64,000 nt of DNA from Conexibacter sp. DBS9H8 (GTDB taxonomy: Bacteria > Actinomycetota > Thermoleophilia > Solirubrobacterales > Solirubrobacteraceae). The DNA lies in contig NZ_CP097128.1 of the NCBI RefSeq assembly GCF_023330685.1, positions 2,480,001 through 2,544,000 of the forward strand. Reading direction: 5' to 3'. Each line of letters starts with the position of its first letter. Position 1 is the stretch's first letter. The translations under genes and the position numbers were made by a program. Shown here piece after piece: positions 19,031 through 31,378 of this stretch. Below the pieces are notes generated by a model. That model was not told where the DNA came from, did no database searches, and saw only the letters and a list, made by a program, of their open reading frames with translations.

Positions 19031-20344
19031 TCAGTCTTCGAAGACCGGTGCCTTGGCGGTGTCCTCGACGCGGGCGATCCGGGCCCCGAGTTCGCGCAGG
19101 CGTTCGTCGATCCGCTCGTACCCGCGGTCGATCTGGCGGATGTTGCCGATCTCCGTGATCCCGTCCGCGCACAGGGCGGCCATCAGCATCGCCATGCCGG
19201 CACGGATGTCGGGTGACTCAAGGCGCTGGCCGCGCAGCTTCCGGGCACCGACGACGATCGCGCGATGTGGATCACAGATCGTGATCGCCGCCCCCATCGA
19301 CTGCAGCTTGTCGGTGAACACAAGCCGGTTCTCGAACATCCACTCGTGGATGAGGACCGACCCCTCCGACTGGGTGGCAAGCGCGAGGGCGATGCTCGTG
19401 AGGTCGGCGGGGAACTTCGGCCACGGACCATCCTGCACGGTGGGGGTGTGGTTACCCGCGTCATTGACGACGGCGAGCTTCTGTCCGCCGGGGACGATCA
19501 CGTCCGAGCCGCGCAGCTCGGAGCGCAGACCGATCTTCTCGAACACGAGCCGAATCATTCGCAGGTCCTGGGGCACGGTGTCCTTGATCGTCAGCTCGCC
19601 ACCGGTGACACCGGCGAGCGCCATGAACGATCCGATCTCGATGTGATCGGGGGCGATCGTGTGGCTCGTGCCGCGCAGCTCGGCGACCCCGTGAACGGTC
19701 ATCACGTTCGAGCCGATGCCATCGATCGGGGCGCCCATCGACACGAGCATCCGCGCGAGGTCTTGGACGTGGGGCTCGGACGCCGCGTTACGGATCACCG
19801 TCGTCCCACGGGTGAGGGCAGCGGCCATCAGCGCGTTCTCGGTCGCCATCACCGACGGTTCGTCCATCAGAAAGTCGCACGGGGTGAGCCCGAGCGGCGG
19901 GGCGCGGAACTCGATCTCGTCCCCGTAGCGCACCTCGGCCCCGAGCGCCCGGAAGGCGTCGAGGTGCGGATCGAGCCGGCGGCGGCCGATCACGTCCCCT
20001 CCGGGCGGCGGCATCGTCGCGGAGCCAAACCGGGCGAGCAGCGGGCCGGCGAGGAGGAAGGAGGCACGGATCCGCGACGCGAGCGCATAGTCGAGCATCG
20101 TCGAGTTGATCCCGGAGCAGTCGACGGAGACGACACCGTGACCGAGCCAGCCGATCTCCGCGCCAAGCCCGACGAGCAGTTCGAGCATGTCGTATACGTC
20201 GGAGATCGGTGGCACGTTGCGCAGCACGACCCGTTCGTCGGTGAGCAGGCAGGCGGCGATGATCGGAAGCGCGCCGTTCTTGTTGCCGGCGGCGGTGATG
20301 GTCCCAGACAGCGGCACGCCGCCTTCAATGACGAACTTCTCCAT
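19031..20344 (-). CDS. murA: UDP-N-acetylglucosamine 1-carboxyvinyltransferase, Asp-type
   Basis: First committed step of peptidoglycan synthesis. 437 residues, MEKFVIEGGVPLSG start, GNKNGALPI substrate loop at 20-28. The active-site loop reads PPPGGDVIGRR: residue 117 is aspartate where most enzymes have the fosfomycin-reactive cysteine, as in Mycobacterium tuberculosis MurA. It leads the murA-his block. The ATG at 20344 is chosen because the domain begins there; a weak TAACCT box about 52 nt upstream may be its promoter. No strong Shine-Dalgarno. Confidence 0.95.
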   Translation of the reverse strand: MEKFVIEGGVPLSGTITAAGNKNGALPIIAACLLTDERVVLRNVPPISDVYDMLELLVGLGAEIGWLGHGVVSVDCSGINSTMLDYALASRIRASFLLAGPLLARFGSATMPPPGGDVIGRRRLDPHLDAFRALGAEVRYGDEIEFRAPPLGLTPCDFLMDEPSVMATENALMAAALTRGTTVIRNAASEPHVQDLARMLVSMGAPIDGIGSNVMTVHGVAELRGTSHTIAPDHIEIGSFMALAGVTGGELTIKDTVPQDLRMIRLVFEKIGLRSELRGSDVIVPGGQKLAVVNDAGNHTPTVQDGPWPKFPADLTSIALALATQSEGSVLIHEWMFENRLVFTDKLQSMGAAITICDPHRAIVVGARKLRGQRLESPDIRAGMAMLMAALCADGITEIGNIRQIDRGYERIDERLRELGARIARVEDTAKAPVFED

Positions 20345-20396
20345 GGGGGGCTTTCTGGTCGGGGGAAGCGGGTCCCTCTCAGATCGAGCTTCGCGG

Positions 20397-20402
20397 AGGT
20401 TA
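20397..20402 (-). promoter_or_regulatory. possible -10 box for the murA-his operon
   Basis: TAACCT on the minus strand, 52 nt before the murA ATG, in the 130-bp divergent gap shared with the HD-domain gene. Weak: no matching -35 was seen. Confidence 0.3.
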
Positions 20403-20461
20403 GCTGCTCGGATCGGCCCGATGGGATCGAGTGCGCGTCCGTGCGCGGTACGAGTGTGGGC

Positions 20462-20467
20462 TATGGT
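20462..20467 (+). promoter_or_regulatory. -10 box of the HD-domain gene
   Basis: TATGGT ends 7 nt before the ATG at 20475, which favours that start over the in-frame ATG at 20463 inside the box. Confidence 0.5.
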
Positions 20468-20474
20468 GGCGGCC

Positions 20475-21068
20475 ATGATGGATCGGGATTCGCGCCCCGC
20501 CGCGTGGGACCTGCTGTGTGAGTGGACCGAGTCGGACTCCCTGCGTCGCCACATGCTCGCCGTCGAGGCGGCGATGCGCGCCTACGCGCTCCACTTCGGC
20601 GAGGACGTCGATCTCTGGGGTCTCACCGGCCTCCTGCACGACCTCGATTACGAACGCCATCCCGACCTGTCGGCCTCCGACGGGCATCCGCGGACGGCGA
20701 TGGCACTGCTGAGCGAGCGCGGGTACCCTGCGGAGCTCGTCCGCGCGATCGGCTCACACGCCGACGGGCTCGGGATTCCTCGCGAGTCGCTTCTCGAACG
20801 GGCTCTGTTCGCCGTGGATGAGCTGTCGGGGTTCATCCTCGCCGTGGCCTATGTCCGGCCCGACGGCCTCTCCGGGATGACCCCGCAGTCGGTGAAGAAG
20901 AAGATGAAGTCCGCCGCCTTCGCCGCCGCGGTGAGCCGGGATGACCTCCGCCACGGCGCCGAGGCGCTCGGGATCGACTTCGACACTCACGTCGCATTCG
21001 TCATCGCCGCCCTCCTCCCCCACGCCGACCGGCTCCTGCCCGGCCCCGCCGACGCTGGGGCCGGCTGA
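20475..21068 (+). CDS. HD-domain protein (putative metal-dependent phosphohydrolase)
   Basis: About 197 residues. Metal-binding HD-fold residues are visible: H in RRHMLAVEAAMRAYA, the HD pair in LTGLLHDLDYERHPD, a later H in DGHPRTAMALL and H in AIGSHADG. The layout matches small HDIG-type proteins that cleave phosphomonoesters or nucleotides. A basic KKKMKSAAF segment follows and the C-terminal 60 residues are helical. The substrate is unknown. Divergent from murA; the next gene starts 88 nt downstream. Confidence 0.8.
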   Translation: MMDRDSRPAAWDLLCEWTESDSLRRHMLAVEAAMRAYALHFGEDVDLWGLTGLLHDLDYERHPDLSASDGHPRTAMALLSERGYPAELVRAIGSHADGLGIPRESLLERALFAVDELSGFILAVAYVRPDGLSGMTPQSVKKKMKSAAFAAAVSRDDLRHGAEALGIDFDTHVAFVIAALLPHADRLLPGPADAGAG

Positions 21069-21142
21069 CGGCTCGCCACCCCGACCGACCGTGACGACCG
21101 CTGCCTCCGCCGGCTCGAAACCCCGTCGAGACGGCGATCTTC

Positions 21143-21148
21143 TAAGGT
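21143..21148 (+). promoter_or_regulatory. -10 box of the dehydrogenase gene at 21157
   Basis: TAAGGT ends 8 nt before the ATG; predicted leaderless start. Confidence 0.5.
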
Positions 21149-21156
21149 GACCGGAA

Positions 21157-22260
21157 ATGTCTGAGATCACGATCGTGGTCCTGGACGGCGACGAGACCGG
21201 CCAGGAGTTGTTGGAGCAGTCGCTGTCGGTTCTCGACCCAGAACTGCTGGGGCTTCCCGTCTCCCTCGAGCACTTCGACCTCTCGCTGGAGAACCGCCGG
21301 GCGACGCGTAACGGTGTTGTCGACGCGGCCGCGGCGGCGATGGGAGAGGCCGGCCTCGGGTTGAAGGCGGCGACGATCACGCCGGAGGGCAAAGATGACG
21401 TCGGTTCCCCGAACCGGATCGTCCGCGAGGGGATCGGCGGCAAGGTGATCCTCCGCACCGGTCGACGTCTGCCCGGGGTCGCGCCGATCGCCGGGGTGCA
21501 CTACCCGATCTGCGTCGTGCGGATGGCCGTCGATGACGCCTACGGCGCCGAGCAGTGGCGCGAGGGCGCTCCCGGCGGCGCGGAGGAGATCGCCTATCGG
21601 ACCGAGAAGATCAGCCGCGGGACCTGTCGCGCGGTCGCCGAGTTCGCCTTCCGCACCGCCGTGATGATGGACGGGCGCGTCTACGGTGGCCCGAAGTGGA
21701 CGGTGTCTCCGGTGTACGAGGGGATGCTCAAGGAGGAGATGGACGCCGCAGCGGCCCGCCACCCCGAGGTCGACTACCAGCCCGTGCTGATCGATGCGAC
21801 CTACGCCGGCCTGCTGTCCGGCGCGACCGACCGTCCGCTCGTCATCCCCGCTCTCAACCGGGACGGCGACTGTCTCTCTGACATGGTCCTGCCGATGTTC
21901 GGGTCGATCGCCGGCGCCGAGTCGATCCTGCTCGCCTTCAACGACTCAGACGAGCTCACCTGCGCGATGGCCGAGGCACCGCACGGTACCGCTCCGACGC
22001 TACGGGGCAAGGACATCGCCAACCCGCTCGCGATGATCCTCGCCTGCGGCGCGGTGATGCATTACGCCGCCGAACGCCACGGTCCGGCGGCTGAACGGGC
22101 CTCGCGGGCGATCTATGAGGCGGCGCTCGAGACGATCGCCGCCGGCACCAAGACGGTCGACCTGGGCGGGTCGGCCGGCACCACCGAGTTCACCTCCGCC
22201 GTCGTGCAGCGGATCGCGCACAAGCTCGACGTGTGGGCCTCCCTCGGCCCCGGCACCTGA
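21157..22260 (+). CDS. isocitrate/isopropylmalate dehydrogenase family protein
   Basis: 367 residues of the beta-decarboxylating dehydrogenase fold: IVVLDGDETGQELLEQ at the N-terminus, YRTEKISRGTCRAVAEFAF, a metal-binding aspartate region NRDGDCLSD and the C-terminal AEAPHGTAPTLRGKDIANPLAMI and DLGGSAGTTEF. It differs clearly from the true LeuB at 38287: the usual GDGIGPE loop is GDETGQE and the substrate arginine helix is altered. It might be an isocitrate or a non-standard hydroxyacid dehydrogenase; the substrate cannot be fixed. Standalone gene. Confidence 0.75.
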   Translation: MSEITIVVLDGDETGQELLEQSLSVLDPELLGLPVSLEHFDLSLENRRATRNGVVDAAAAAMGEAGLGLKAATITPEGKDDVGSPNRIVREGIGGKVILRTGRRLPGVAPIAGVHYPICVVRMAVDDAYGAEQWREGAPGGAEEIAYRTEKISRGTCRAVAEFAFRTAVMMDGRVYGGPKWTVSPVYEGMLKEEMDAAAARHPEVDYQPVLIDATYAGLLSGATDRPLVIPALNRDGDCLSDMVLPMFGSIAGAESILLAFNDSDELTCAMAEAPHGTAPTLRGKDIANPLAMILACGAVMHYAAERHGPAAERASRAIYEAALETIAAGTKTVDLGGSAGTTEFTSAVVQRIAHKLDVWASLGPGT

Positions 22261-22348
22261 CGCTCCGTCACGTCCGTCACCCTTCGCTGACGTGATCCCG
22301 TATCGGCCGGGGCCCGGAGATCAACCCCACGGCCGCGACGTCAGGTGG

Positions 22349-22354
22349 TATAAC
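22349..22354 (+). promoter_or_regulatory. -10-like box before the secreted protein gene
   Basis: TATAAC ends 6 nt before the ATG at 22361. It lacks the final T of the usual box. Confidence 0.45.
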
Positions 22355-22360
22355 GGCGGG

Positions 22361-22897
22361 ATGGCGAGATCGTGGGCATACCGGGGCTTTGTCCTCGCAC
22401 TTGTATGCGGCACGGTCCCCGTCGCGCTGACCGCCGCGGCGCTCGCGGCTCGCACCGTCCGCGCAGCCATCTATGAGGGCTCCGGTAGGCAGTATTACAA
22501 CAATGCCCCTTGCCCGAAGGCCCCCAAGGAGCAGTGCTACCGCTCTCCGGCCGGGCGCCAGCGCTTCTCGTTCACGGTCACCGACCGGAAGGGCACTACC
22601 CCGGCCAGGATCGTCGACTTCCTCGCCCACTACAGCTACTACTGTGGTTCCGGTCACGCCGTGGCGAAACCGGCGGGCCCCATCACGATCCGGCCCAACG
22701 GCAGCTTCTCCTACGCCTTTAAGGTGGCCTCGACGGCTCCGGACGGCAAGGTTGACGGGACGACCGCCTTCACCCTCGTCGGGCGCTTCTTCAGCCCGCG
22801 CGCTGCACGCGTCCAGTACACGGTCGCGACGCGCTTCTCCAGCGGGCCCGCGTTCGTCTGTGGCAGCCGCGTGAGTGGCATCGCCCACGCTGCCTGA
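22361..22897 (+). CDS. secreted protein of unknown function
   Basis: 178 residues. Residues 1-36 look like a signal peptide (basic start, hydrophobic core LVLALVCGTVPVALTAAAL-like, AxA near 28-36). The mature part has four cysteines, in APCPKAPKEQCY, SYYCGSG and FVCGSR, that could form two disulfides, and alternating beta-like stretches (FSFTVTDRK, GSFSYAFKVAS, TAFTLVGRFFS). It resembles small actinobacterial secreted beta-sandwich proteins but I recognise no named family. Two hairpins follow the stop. Confidence 0.65.
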   Translation: MARSWAYRGFVLALVCGTVPVALTAAALAARTVRAAIYEGSGRQYYNNAPCPKAPKEQCYRSPAGRQRFSFTVTDRKGTTPARIVDFLAHYSYYCGSGHAVAKPAGPITIRPNGSFSYAFKVASTAPDGKVDGTTAFTLVGRFFSPRAARVQYTVATRFSSGPAFVCGSRVSGIAHAA

Positions 22898-22935
22898 CGC
22901 TGAGCCGCGCCTCCCCACGGGGACCGACACGCAGG

Positions 22936-22983
22936 GGCGACGCAAAACGTCGCCGACCCTGTGCCCCCGCCCTGGCGGCACAG
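22936..22983 (+). terminator. two consecutive hairpins after the secreted protein gene
   Basis: Stem GGCGACG/CGTCGCC with a 5-nt CAAAA loop at 22936-22954, then CTGTGCC/GGCACAG at 22959-22983. No T-tract follows, so termination is inferred from position only. Confidence 0.5.
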
Positions 22984-23083
22984 GATCTGCCCGACCACGA
23001 GCCCGGCCGGCCTCTGGGCCTGCGCGGCGCCAGGTTGGGTGAAAACGTGCAGCCTCGCGGGCGCTTCCGTCCGACCCCCCGGC

Positions 23084-23089
23084 TAGCGT
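23084..23089 (+). promoter_or_regulatory. -10 box before the small ORF at 23099
   Basis: TAGCGT ends 9 nt before the ATG at 23099. Confidence 0.4.
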
Positions 23090-23098
23090 TGCGAACAC

Positions 23099-23359
23099 AT
23101 GTTCCGTACCTTCGTGCATAGCCTCAGCCTCTGGTGGCAGGACTTCAGCGAGGACATCCTCGGGGCCGACCTGCCTCTCCACGTCTATGAGGAGGACCTC
23201 CTCACCTATCACCGCGCCCACCCCCACCGCCGGGGTGAGCTGTCTTCCACCGGTGCCGGCGGGGTTCGCCGTCCCGGAGGCGTGCCTCCCGCTGAACCCG
23301 TCTGCCTATGCCCCGTTCCGCGCGCCGGAAAGCGACCGCGCGCCGCCGCACCCCGCTGA
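23099..23359 (+). CDS. hypothetical protein
   Basis: 86 residues. The first 45 look protein-like (MFRTFVHSLSLWWQDFSEDI, then DLPLHVYEEDLLTYHRAH), the rest is Gly/Pro/Arg-rich and could be read-through of non-coding DNA or a frame-shifted end. A -10-like box 9 nt upstream gives some support. No family recognised. An overlapping frame at 23187-23468 is equally open, so the true end is uncertain. Confidence 0.35.
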   Translation: MFRTFVHSLSLWWQDFSEDILGADLPLHVYEEDLLTYHRAHPHRRGELSSTGAGGVRRPGGVPPAEPVCLCPVPRAGKRPRAAAPR

Positions 23360-23546
23360 GCGGCCCGCCCGTGTCACCGGCGCCGCGGCGCGATCACCGC
23401 TCCCACGACCGGCCCTTGGCGCTGTCACAGCCGAGGTTTTGATTCAAACCCCACGCTCAGGGGAATGAGATCGTCTGCCGATGGAGAATGGATGAGCGCG
23501 GCACGGCATCCGCCTCAGCTGCCATTGTGTATGAGGAGAGAGACAA

Positions 23547-23582
23547 CCTCCGGAGCGCGGCGCCACGTTGGCGCCTCGGAGG
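23547..23582 (+). terminator. strong nested hairpin upstream of the coiled-coil gene
   Basis: Outer stem CCTCCG/CGGAGG and inner stem GGCGCC/GGCGCC around an ACGTT loop. It lies between two small ORFs, 30 nt before the ATG at 23612, so it is either a terminator for the first or a 5' leader structure for the second. Confidence 0.4.
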
Positions 23583-23611
23583 CCACCGAGTGAGAGGGCA
23601 GGTGCTTTGCC

Positions 23612-24061
23612 ATGTACACCAATGAACCGGTCGACACAAGTCGACGGCGCCTGCCCGGTGTGGGCAGCCTTCCCGGCGCGGGTTTCTTCAACGATCGGCT
23701 CAATGACGCCGTCATGCTCCTCGGCGCTCTCCCGGAGATCGTCGTCGCACTCCGCTCGATCCAGGAGCACATCATCCACCTGGACGGCGAGGTTGTCCTC
23801 ATGCGCACCGGGGTCGACTCCCTCGAGCAGGAGGTCCGCGACATGCGCGGGGAGCTCGGCGTCCTCGCGGATGGGATGCACGAGGTAAGCGCAGCGGTCG
23901 CCCGCCTCGAGCCGCACATCGCTGATATCAGCCGGTTGACGCGCCCGCTCAAACGCCGACGGAGCCGCCTGAGCGAGCACGATGCCGGCGGAGCCGTCGT
24001 CACCCCGCTCGTGCCACGCAGCATCGACCCAGCTTCGGCCATCGGCGACACGGCAGGCTGA
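23612..24061 (+). CDS. hypothetical coiled-coil protein
   Basis: 149 residues. Residues about 33-110 form a long amphipathic helix with heptad-like spacing (ALPEIVVALRSIQEHIIHL, VDSLEQEVRDMRGELGVL, MHEVSAAVARLEPHIADI), followed by a basic patch PLKRRRSRL and a disordered tail. The N-terminus has GVGSLPGAGFFNDRL. No transmembrane segment. Such layouts occur in small scaffold or phasin-like proteins, but that is only a resemblance. The upstream 250 bp (23360-23611) contain the hairpin at 23547 and nothing else I can name. Confidence 0.55.
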   Translation: MYTNEPVDTSRRRLPGVGSLPGAGFFNDRLNDAVMLLGALPEIVVALRSIQEHIIHLDGEVVLMRTGVDSLEQEVRDMRGELGVLADGMHEVSAAVARLEPHIADISRLTRPLKRRRSRLSEHDAGGAVVTPLVPRSIDPASAIGDTAG

Positions 24062-24134
24062 GGTCACCGGCACACGGGCGAAGCTCCAATCGCCACCTTC
24101 ACCGGCCACAGTCGCACATGACGTTAAACGCTTC

Positions 24135-24154
24135 GGGCCGCCCTCGGGCGGCCC
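24135..24154 (-). terminator. terminator hairpin of the rRNA operon
   Basis: Perfect 8-bp stem GGGCCGCC/GGCGGCCC with a CGAG tetraloop on the minus strand, 10 nt past the 5S 3' end. Followed by only a short T-containing stretch (GTTTAACG). Confidence 0.7.
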
Positions 24155-24164
24155 GTTGCAGAAG

Positions 24165-24282
24165 ACACCGGCGGCGACCTACTCTCCCGGACCCTTTCGG
24201 GTCAAGTACCATCGGCGCTGAGGGGCTTAACGGCTCTGTTCGGAAAGGGAAGAGGTGTTTCCCCCTCGCCATAGCCACCGGA
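24165..24282 (-). rRNA. rrf: 5S ribosomal RNA
   Basis: About 118 nt. The ends pair through CCGGTGGC and GCCGCCGG (helix I), and the conserved CCGAACAGAGCCGTTAAGCC and GAGAGTAGG segments are present. Last gene of the 16S-23S-5S operon. Ends are estimated to within a few bases. Confidence 0.93.
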
Positions 24283-24325
24283 AATTGTCGAGAGTCCGCC
24301 CGCCTAGGACGAGAGTCCCTCATGC

Positions 24326-24354
24326 GGACCTTCAAAACCACACAGTAACCAATG
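24326..24354 (-). ncRNA. 3' strand of the 23S processing stem
   Basis: This 29-nt stretch pairs with 27466-27494 in the spacer before 23S: 28 of 29 positions pair, three as G-U, with one G-G mismatch. It would form the base of the pre-23S stalk cut by RNase III. Confidence 0.7.
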
Positions 24355-24434
24355 CCGGGCGCACGCGCCCGCTCTCTCGCCTTGCATGTCGCGCTCGTGG
24401 CGCGGACGAGGAGTCGGTATCACAAAGATGTAAA

Positions 24435-27385
<2,951 letters not shown>

Positions 27386-27732
27386 TGATCTATTCAACGA
27401 CGCACCGTAAGGATGGTGCGCCGTCCGAGACGACGGCAAAGCCGTCGCCCGGTGATACCCGTTTACATTGGCTACTGTGCAGTTTTCAAGGTCCGCAAAG
27501 AGGCACCGCACTCGGACTGAGTGCCGGTCTCTCAAAACTCAACAGCATGCGGCCGCCCCTGCGGACTGAGAAGCTGGCTTCTCATGAACAGTGCGGCCTT
27601 CCAGGTCCGGTCGACATCTCTAGTACCAATCTCTGCAGAAGCCGGGGAACTCGAGGTTCCACCTATTGCCACTGACTCGACCGACGGTATTGCCGGCCGG
27701 GCTTGGTGCGCCTGCTCAAGGCAGACTCCCTA
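27386..27732 (-). other. 16S-23S internal transcribed spacer without tRNA
   Basis: 347 nt. I looked for T-loop and acceptor patterns of tRNA-Ile and tRNA-Ala and found none. It holds a boxA-like antitermination stretch before 23S (minus TTGAAAACTGCACAGTAG, 27473-27490), the spacer halves of both processing stems (27466-27494 for 23S, 27526-27550 for 16S) and a GGTATCAC element (27452-27459) that can pair with 24416-24423. Confidence 0.8.
27526..27550 (-). ncRNA. 3' strand of the 16S processing stem
   Basis: Pairs with the leader at 29601-29625 over 24 of 25 positions, including a 17-bp uninterrupted match, leaving 16S in the loop. Expected RNase III substrate. Confidence 0.7.
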
Positions 27733-29280
<1,548 letters not shown>

Positions 29281-29693
29281 GAACTGCTGCCGGCCGTTGT
29301 GCGGCCGGCTCACGAAAAGCTGTCAAAGAGCTCGCGTCCTCATCTCCGTAGGCGCTTGGCCTCCGGCGAGCGATGCGAGTCTTGGGCCTCCCTCTTGGCA
29401 GAGGTTATGAGGCCCTCGTGTACCGGCCAACCTCTCAGAGAGAAGCGGCGTCGGAGAGCTCGATGTACACGGTGAGCTCTCAACACGAGACGGGTTCAAT
29501 CTTGGCACCGTCTTTTCGGATGCCCCCGTATGACCGGGCGCTCCGAGACGGTGTCGAACCTGGACACACCTTCGGCCTACTAGGCGTATGGCCGAGGTGC
29601 GCATGCTGTTGAGTTTTCAAAGACCGCCGCGCCTCCGTGAGAGGGTTTCTCTCGTTTCGGCGCCCGTGGCCGAGGCCACGAGGCAGGCAGAGG
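29281..29693 (-). ncRNA. rRNA operon leader
   Basis: About 410 nt between promoter and 16S, no gene. It contains a short perfect hairpin (CGTGGCC/GGCCACG, 29665-29680), a boxA-like GGTCTTTGAAAACT (29612-29625) that also forms the 5' strand of the 16S processing stem (29601-29625), and an 8-bp stem GAGAGCTC/GAGCTCTC at 29454-29481. This layout is typical for rRNA antitermination and processing. Confidence 0.65.
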
Positions 29694-29723
29694 AGTATAG
29701 CCATTCGAGTCGGCGGAGTAAAA
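29694..29723 (-). promoter_or_regulatory. rRNA operon promoter
   Basis: Minus-strand TATACT (29694-29699) preceded by TTTTAC (29718-29723) at 18-bp spacing; the -10 is the closest to consensus in the window. A further TACCTT lies upstream near 29791. The stretch 29724-29971 holds an A/T-rich run near 29816-29827 that could act as an UP element, and otherwise nothing I can name. Confidence 0.6.
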
Positions 29724-29929
29724 CGACCCGTGGGCGGTTTGTCCTCCGCAGCGCCCGAACCGGCCGGACTTCTTCTGCGGTCGGCAAAGGTAGCAGGGGT
29801 CACGCCGATCGCCGCGAAAACTTTTTTCCCAGTTCTCCCGGCCCGGTGTTCAGCCTGCAAATCCCCTCAGTCTTCGGTCCTGTCCGGGCTCATGGACCGC
29901 CCAACATCGCGTGCCCGCCCTGCGGCTCG

Positions 29930-29962
29930 GTGCGCTGGGGCGGCGTCGACCTCGCAGCGCAC
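29930..29962 (-). terminator. possible tyrS terminator hairpin
   Basis: Stem GTGCGCTG/CAGCGCAC, 10 nt after the tyrS stop, no T-tract. Would separate tyrS from the rRNA promoter. Confidence 0.4.
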
Positions 29963-29971
29963 CGGGCCGGA

Positions 29972-31150
29972 TCAGGTGAGGTGTAACCGGACGTGTCGGC
30001 GCTTGCCGAGGGAGAGGACCCGTCCGCCAAGGGCGACGGCGTCGCGGTCCAGTGGTTCGGCGGCCAGCGGTTCTCCGTCGAGCCGGACGCCGCCTTGGCT
30101 CAGCAGTCGGCGCGCCTCGGACGTTGAGAGGCGAAAGGCGGCGGCCATCAGCGCCGGCAGGTGGACCGCCTCCCCACCCGTGTCGTAGTGGAACTCGGGG
30201 ACCTGAATCGGCAGCTCACCGCGTACGAAGACGCGATCAAAGGCGGCCTCCGCCTCCGCTCCTCTGCCGGGGCCGGCAAAACGGTCCGCCAGCGCCCTCG
30301 CAAGCGCGCGCTTGGCGTCGCGGGGGGATACGTCCGTTGGCAGTGGCTCGCCGAGGAGGAGGTCATACCACTGAGGAAGTGCCGCATCGGGCACCGACAG
30401 CGTCTTGCCGTAGATCTCGGCGGCGGGTTCGGCCACCCCGACGTAATTGCCCAGTGACTTCGACATCTTCTTCTCACCGTCGGTCCCGACGAGCAGCGGA
30501 ACGGTGAGGATCGCCTGGCCGGGGAGCCCGTAAGCTCGTTGAATCGAGCGGCCCATCAGCAGATTGAAGGTCTGGTCGGTGCCTCCGAGCTCGACGTCGG
30601 CCCGGACGGCGACGGAGTCGTATCCCTGCAGAAGCGGGTAGAGGAGTTCAAGCATCGAGATCGGGGTTCTGTCCGCCAGGCGGCGCGCGAAGTCTTCGCG
30701 CTCGACGACGGTCGCGACGGTCGTCGTGGAGAGCAGGCGAAAGAGCGCCGGCATCCCCATCATCAGCCAGTCGGCGTTATGGCGGATCTCGGTGCGGTCG
30801 CGGTCGAGAATCTTGAACGCCTGCTCCTGGTAGGTGGCGGCGTTGGCGGCGATCTGCTCCGGATCGAGCATCGGCCGGGTGCTCGAGCGACCGCTCGGAT
30901 CACCGACCTGAGTGGTGCCATCACCGATGATCAGCACCGCGGTGTGACCGAGCTGTTGGAACTCTGCGAGCTTCTGGAGGACCACGGTGTGGCCGAGCGT
31001 GAGATCGGGGGCCGTCGGATCGACTCCGAGCTTGACTCGGAGGGGCCGCCCCTCGGCGAGTTTGCGCTCGAGGTCGCCATCGGGAAGACATTCGACGCTG
31101 TTGCGGGTCAGCCAGCGGGCGGCGCCGCCGGGTGTCGAGCGCTCGTCCAT
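29972..31150 (-). CDS. tyrS: tyrosyl-tRNA synthetase
   Basis: Charges tRNA-Tyr. 392 residues of class I fold: HIGH-type motif in PDLTLGHTVVLQKL, KMSKS motif in EKKMSKSLGN, and a C-terminal S4 RNA-binding domain from about residue 330 (LMAAAFRLSTSEARRLLSQGGVRLDG). The GTDQTFNLLMGR segment is the TyrS class that resembles TyrZ. The ATG at 31150 has AGGA 8 nt upstream and a TAGGAT box 7 nt before it; an ATG at 31159 is the alternative. The open frame upstream to 32557 is a shadow of the divergent PBP gene. Confidence 0.96.
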   Translation of the reverse strand: MDERSTPGGAARWLTRNSVECLPDGDLERKLAEGRPLRVKLGVDPTAPDLTLGHTVVLQKLAEFQQLGHTAVLIIGDGTTQVGDPSGRSSTRPMLDPEQIAANAATYQEQAFKILDRDRTEIRHNADWLMMGMPALFRLLSTTTVATVVEREDFARRLADRTPISMLELLYPLLQGYDSVAVRADVELGGTDQTFNLLMGRSIQRAYGLPGQAILTVPLLVGTDGEKKMSKSLGNYVGVAEPAAEIYGKTLSVPDAALPQWYDLLLGEPLPTDVSPRDAKRALARALADRFAGPGRGAEAEAAFDRVFVRGELPIQVPEFHYDTGGEAVHLPALMAAAFRLSTSEARRLLSQGGVRLDGEPLAAEPLDRDAVALGGRVLSLGKRRHVRLHLT

Positions 31151-31157
31151 GGCCGCC

Positions 31158-31163
31158 ATCCTA
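31158..31163 (-). promoter_or_regulatory. -10 box of tyrS
   Basis: TAGGAT on the minus strand, 7 nt before the ATG at 31150. The AGGA inside it could alternatively serve as Shine-Dalgarno for a longer transcript. Confidence 0.5.
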
Positions 31164-31378
31164 GAGGCCGACTCGGTCGCGGCACCCGACGGCCGCGACC
31201 GTGCAGATGCGCGCGTCGGTGCCTGGTAGCGCAGAGCCTCCACACGCGACGTCCGTCCGGGGTCTAAACTGCTCGCCCCGGTTGCCGCCACCGCACTCGC
31301 TCCTGCGCCGTCTCTCGGTCCGGGCAGTCTGACCGCTCCCCGGGTTGGGGGTCGAACGCTGGGCCTGGCACCGCTGAT

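Noticed and set aside
17922-20521. Long plus-strand open frames antisense to hisZ and murA
   Set aside because: Shadows of conserved minus-strand genes.
23430-23452. A T-loop-like stretch (GGTTTTGATTCAAACCCC)
   Set aside because: No anticodon arm or acceptor stem can be formed around it, so not a tRNA.
27386-27732. tRNA-Ile or tRNA-Ala expected in the ITS
   Set aside because: No matching T-arm or acceptor sequences on the minus strand.
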